A stretch of DNA of 6,920 nucleotides, taken from assembly GCA_025055465.1 (NCBI GenBank), contig JANWXA010000105.1, positions 1-6,920 on the forward strand, read 5' to 3'. Position numbers and translations under genes: made by a program. Positions 5,460 to 6,920 of the stretch are shown in pieces (within the stretch, counting starts at the first letter, position 1; the number at the start of each line of letters is the position of its first letter). The notes under the pieces are model-generated. The model did not search any database. It saw only the letters and a program-made list of their open reading frames with translations, and had not been told where the DNA came from. Source of the stretch: Candidatus Kapaibacterium sp. (GTDB lineage Bacteria > Bacteroidota > Ignavibacteria > Kapaibacteriales > HRBIN21).

Positions 5460-6920
5460 ATGAGCTTCAATAAAGTCCCTGTGATGCGCTGGCCACACCG
5501 GCTGCTTCTCCCCATCACAATCCCCATCATCGGGGTGCTCATGGTAGGTGGTGCGTCTTCTACCCTCCATAAACGGGCTCTGGAGGTCGAGTTCCGCACA
5601 AATGGAGACGATATGATTCTCATCGCCTCATACCGGGATTCTGTGCAGCTTTTTCCCGAACGCTCGGCTTACTATCAACACGCCCTTCGGCAGAAACTTT
5701 CTCGCCCTCATCGCACTCCTTACCGAGGAACGCCTTCCTTCATAGACTCTTTAGGCCTTTGGGCTGAGCAAACCTTCCTCCTCCGCTGCCGCGCCGATCT
5801 TGCTGCGCTGGGTGCCCATCAGACTCAATTTCTCCACCGCATCAAACAAGTGGACACTTTACAAACGCTATTCCTGCTGACGGCGTTAGTCGTTGCACTT
5901 GCCTTCATCCCATTTTTGCTACTCTACCGCCGGGACCTCAAACACCGCCTGCACCTTCTTGCCAAGCTCCAGGAAAGCGAAACCCGCTACCGAGAGCTTG
6001 TGGAGCATATGCCCGACCTTATCCAATCAGTTGCCTCCGATGGACGCTTCGTCTACGTCAACCGTTACTGGCACCAAGTCATGGGGTATAGTAAGGAGGA
6101 GCTTCCTCAGCTTCGCATCTGGGACATTGTGCGTCCTGACCAACTGCCGAAATGCAAAGCCCTCTTCAACCAAGCATTCCGAGATCGTCAGCTCTTCAAT
6201 GTTGAAACCGTTTTTGTTACAAAGCTGGGTGAAGAAATCCACGTCAGCGGGAACGTAACAGTTCACCCCGATCCTATAACAGGTGAGCCCGTGACACGCG
6301 CCCTTTTTCGGGACATTACCGCACAGAAACAGCAACTGACGCAGTTACAATATCAGGAGGCTTTAGCGAGCGCAGTCTCCCGTATTGCTCAGCAGCTCCT
6401 CGCTTTTATTCACCCTGAACCCATTGCATCCTCTGTGTTAGCACAGCTTGGCGAGGTCCTCAATGCCGACGCCATGTACATAGTTGCCCTACCCGATGGC
6501 CACCCTCATGCTGTTGCCCTCTGGACACGAGAGGCGGAGGCACACGATGCCGTTGCTGCTACCTTTTCCCCGCTTCACTGGGCCGCTTACCCCCTTTTGG
6601 GGGAACGGCTCAGCGCCATTGCCATTGTGGAAGCCACAGCAACCGAGCTCGCCCAGGCAGCTCTTCAAGGCGACACCTCCGAGAACTGCTTTGTCAAGCG
6701 CAATGTACAATCCCTCCTGTGGGTCCCCCTGACCCGTCACGGACAGCTCTGGGGATTTATCGGGGTTGAGGACTGGAAGCAAGTTCGGGCATGGACACCA
6801 ACTGAACGGACTGCTCTGGAAAGCCTTGCAGCCAGCCTTCTTTCAGCCTCCGACCGTGCCCATGCGTACCGGCAACTCCAACGCTTTGCCGAAGACATCC
6901 TGGAAGCTCGGAACGCATTG
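5460..6920 (+). CDS. Membrane sensor protein with PAS and GAF domains, probably a (hybrid) histidine kinase; C-terminus beyond right edge
   Basis: The open frame gives 487 residues and is still open at the right edge. Domains seen: membrane helix 1 (about 14-33), an extracytoplasmic region of about 100 residues (34-136) without a motif I recognise, membrane helix 2 (about 137-156), a PAS domain (about 173-287, starting ESETRYRELVEHMPDLI and closing with the typical FRDITAQK), a GAF domain (about 300-467), then the start of a likely coiled coil (RFAEDILEARNAL). Such a linker often leads into a HisKA dimerisation domain with kinase and receiver domains, but a diguanylate cyclase or phosphatase output cannot be excluded, since that part is missing. 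The extracytoplasmic region has only one or two cysteines and no His/Met-rich cluster, so copper sensing is not evident. ATG 5460 lies 34 bases after pruA without a clear ribosome binding site; ATG 5484 is an alternative start that keeps both helices. Confidence 0.82.
   Translation, partial: MSFNKVPVMRWPHRLLLPITIPIIGVLMVGGASSTLHKRALEVEFRTNGDDMILIASYRDSVQLFPERSAYYQHALRQKLSRPHRTPYRGTPSFIDSLGLWAEQTFLLRCRADLAALGAHQTQFLHRIKQVDTLQTLFLLTALVVALAFIPFLLLYRRDLKHRLHLLAKLQESETRYRELVEHMPDLIQSVASDGRFVYVNRYWHQVMGYSKEELPQLRIWDIVRPDQLPKCKALFNQAFRDRQLFNVETVFVTKLGEEIHVSGNVTVHPDPITGEPVTRALFRDITAQKQQLTQLQYQEALASAVSRIAQQLLAFIHPEPIASSVLAQLGEVLNADAMYIVALPDGHPHAVALWTREAEAHDAVAATFSPLHWAAYPLLGERLSAIAIVEATATELAQAALQGDTSENCFVKRNVQSLLWVPLTRHGQLWGFIGVEDWKQVRAWTPTERTALESLAASLLSASDRAHAYRQLQRFAEDILEARNAL

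Overview
The window reads as a stretch of chromosome from a Gram-negative-type bacterium of moderate GC, most plausibly the Bacteroidota/Chlorobiota/Ignavibacteriota (FCB) group. This placement is an inference from protein style: the secreted metal-binding protein ends in the LPxCC signature I associate with Bacteroidota proteins, the C-terminal metal domain of the ATPase resembles Bacteroidota CopZ-like proteins, and a leucine dehydrogenase is present. The proline-pathway aldehyde dehydrogenase also resembles the Thermus enzyme as I remember it. No RNA gene, insertion sequence, CRISPR array or tRNA was seen.

Layout: (1) positions 1-822, minus strand, hold the first 274 residues of a leucine dehydrogenase whose C-terminus lies beyond the left edge. 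(2) Positions 823-969 are a divergent intergenic region with a ribosome binding site and a possible Bacteroidota-type -7 element for the leucine dehydrogenase. (3) From 970 to the right edge four genes run on the plus strand with short gaps: a secreted HMA metal-binding protein (970-1377), a Cu(I)-type P1B ATPase CopA (1397-3865), 1-pyrroline-5-carboxylate (glutamate semialdehyde) dehydrogenase PruA (3866-5425), and a membrane sensor protein with PAS and GAF domains (5460 to the edge, incomplete).

The secreted HMA protein and CopA make sense together as copper (or silver) handling: CopA would pump Cu(I) out of the cytosol and the exported HMA protein would bind metal outside the inner membrane. 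The unusual points are that CopA carries a second HMA domain at its C-terminus, after the last membrane helix, which looks like a CopZ-type chaperone fused in cis, and that pruA starts at the base directly after the copA stop codon, so a proline/arginine catabolic enzyme is apparently translated from a copper-export transcript. The two amino-acid enzymes (leucine dehydrogenase and PruA) flank the copper genes, and both feed into the glutamate pool. The sensor gene could regulate the cluster or belong to a separate unit; its output domain is outside the window.
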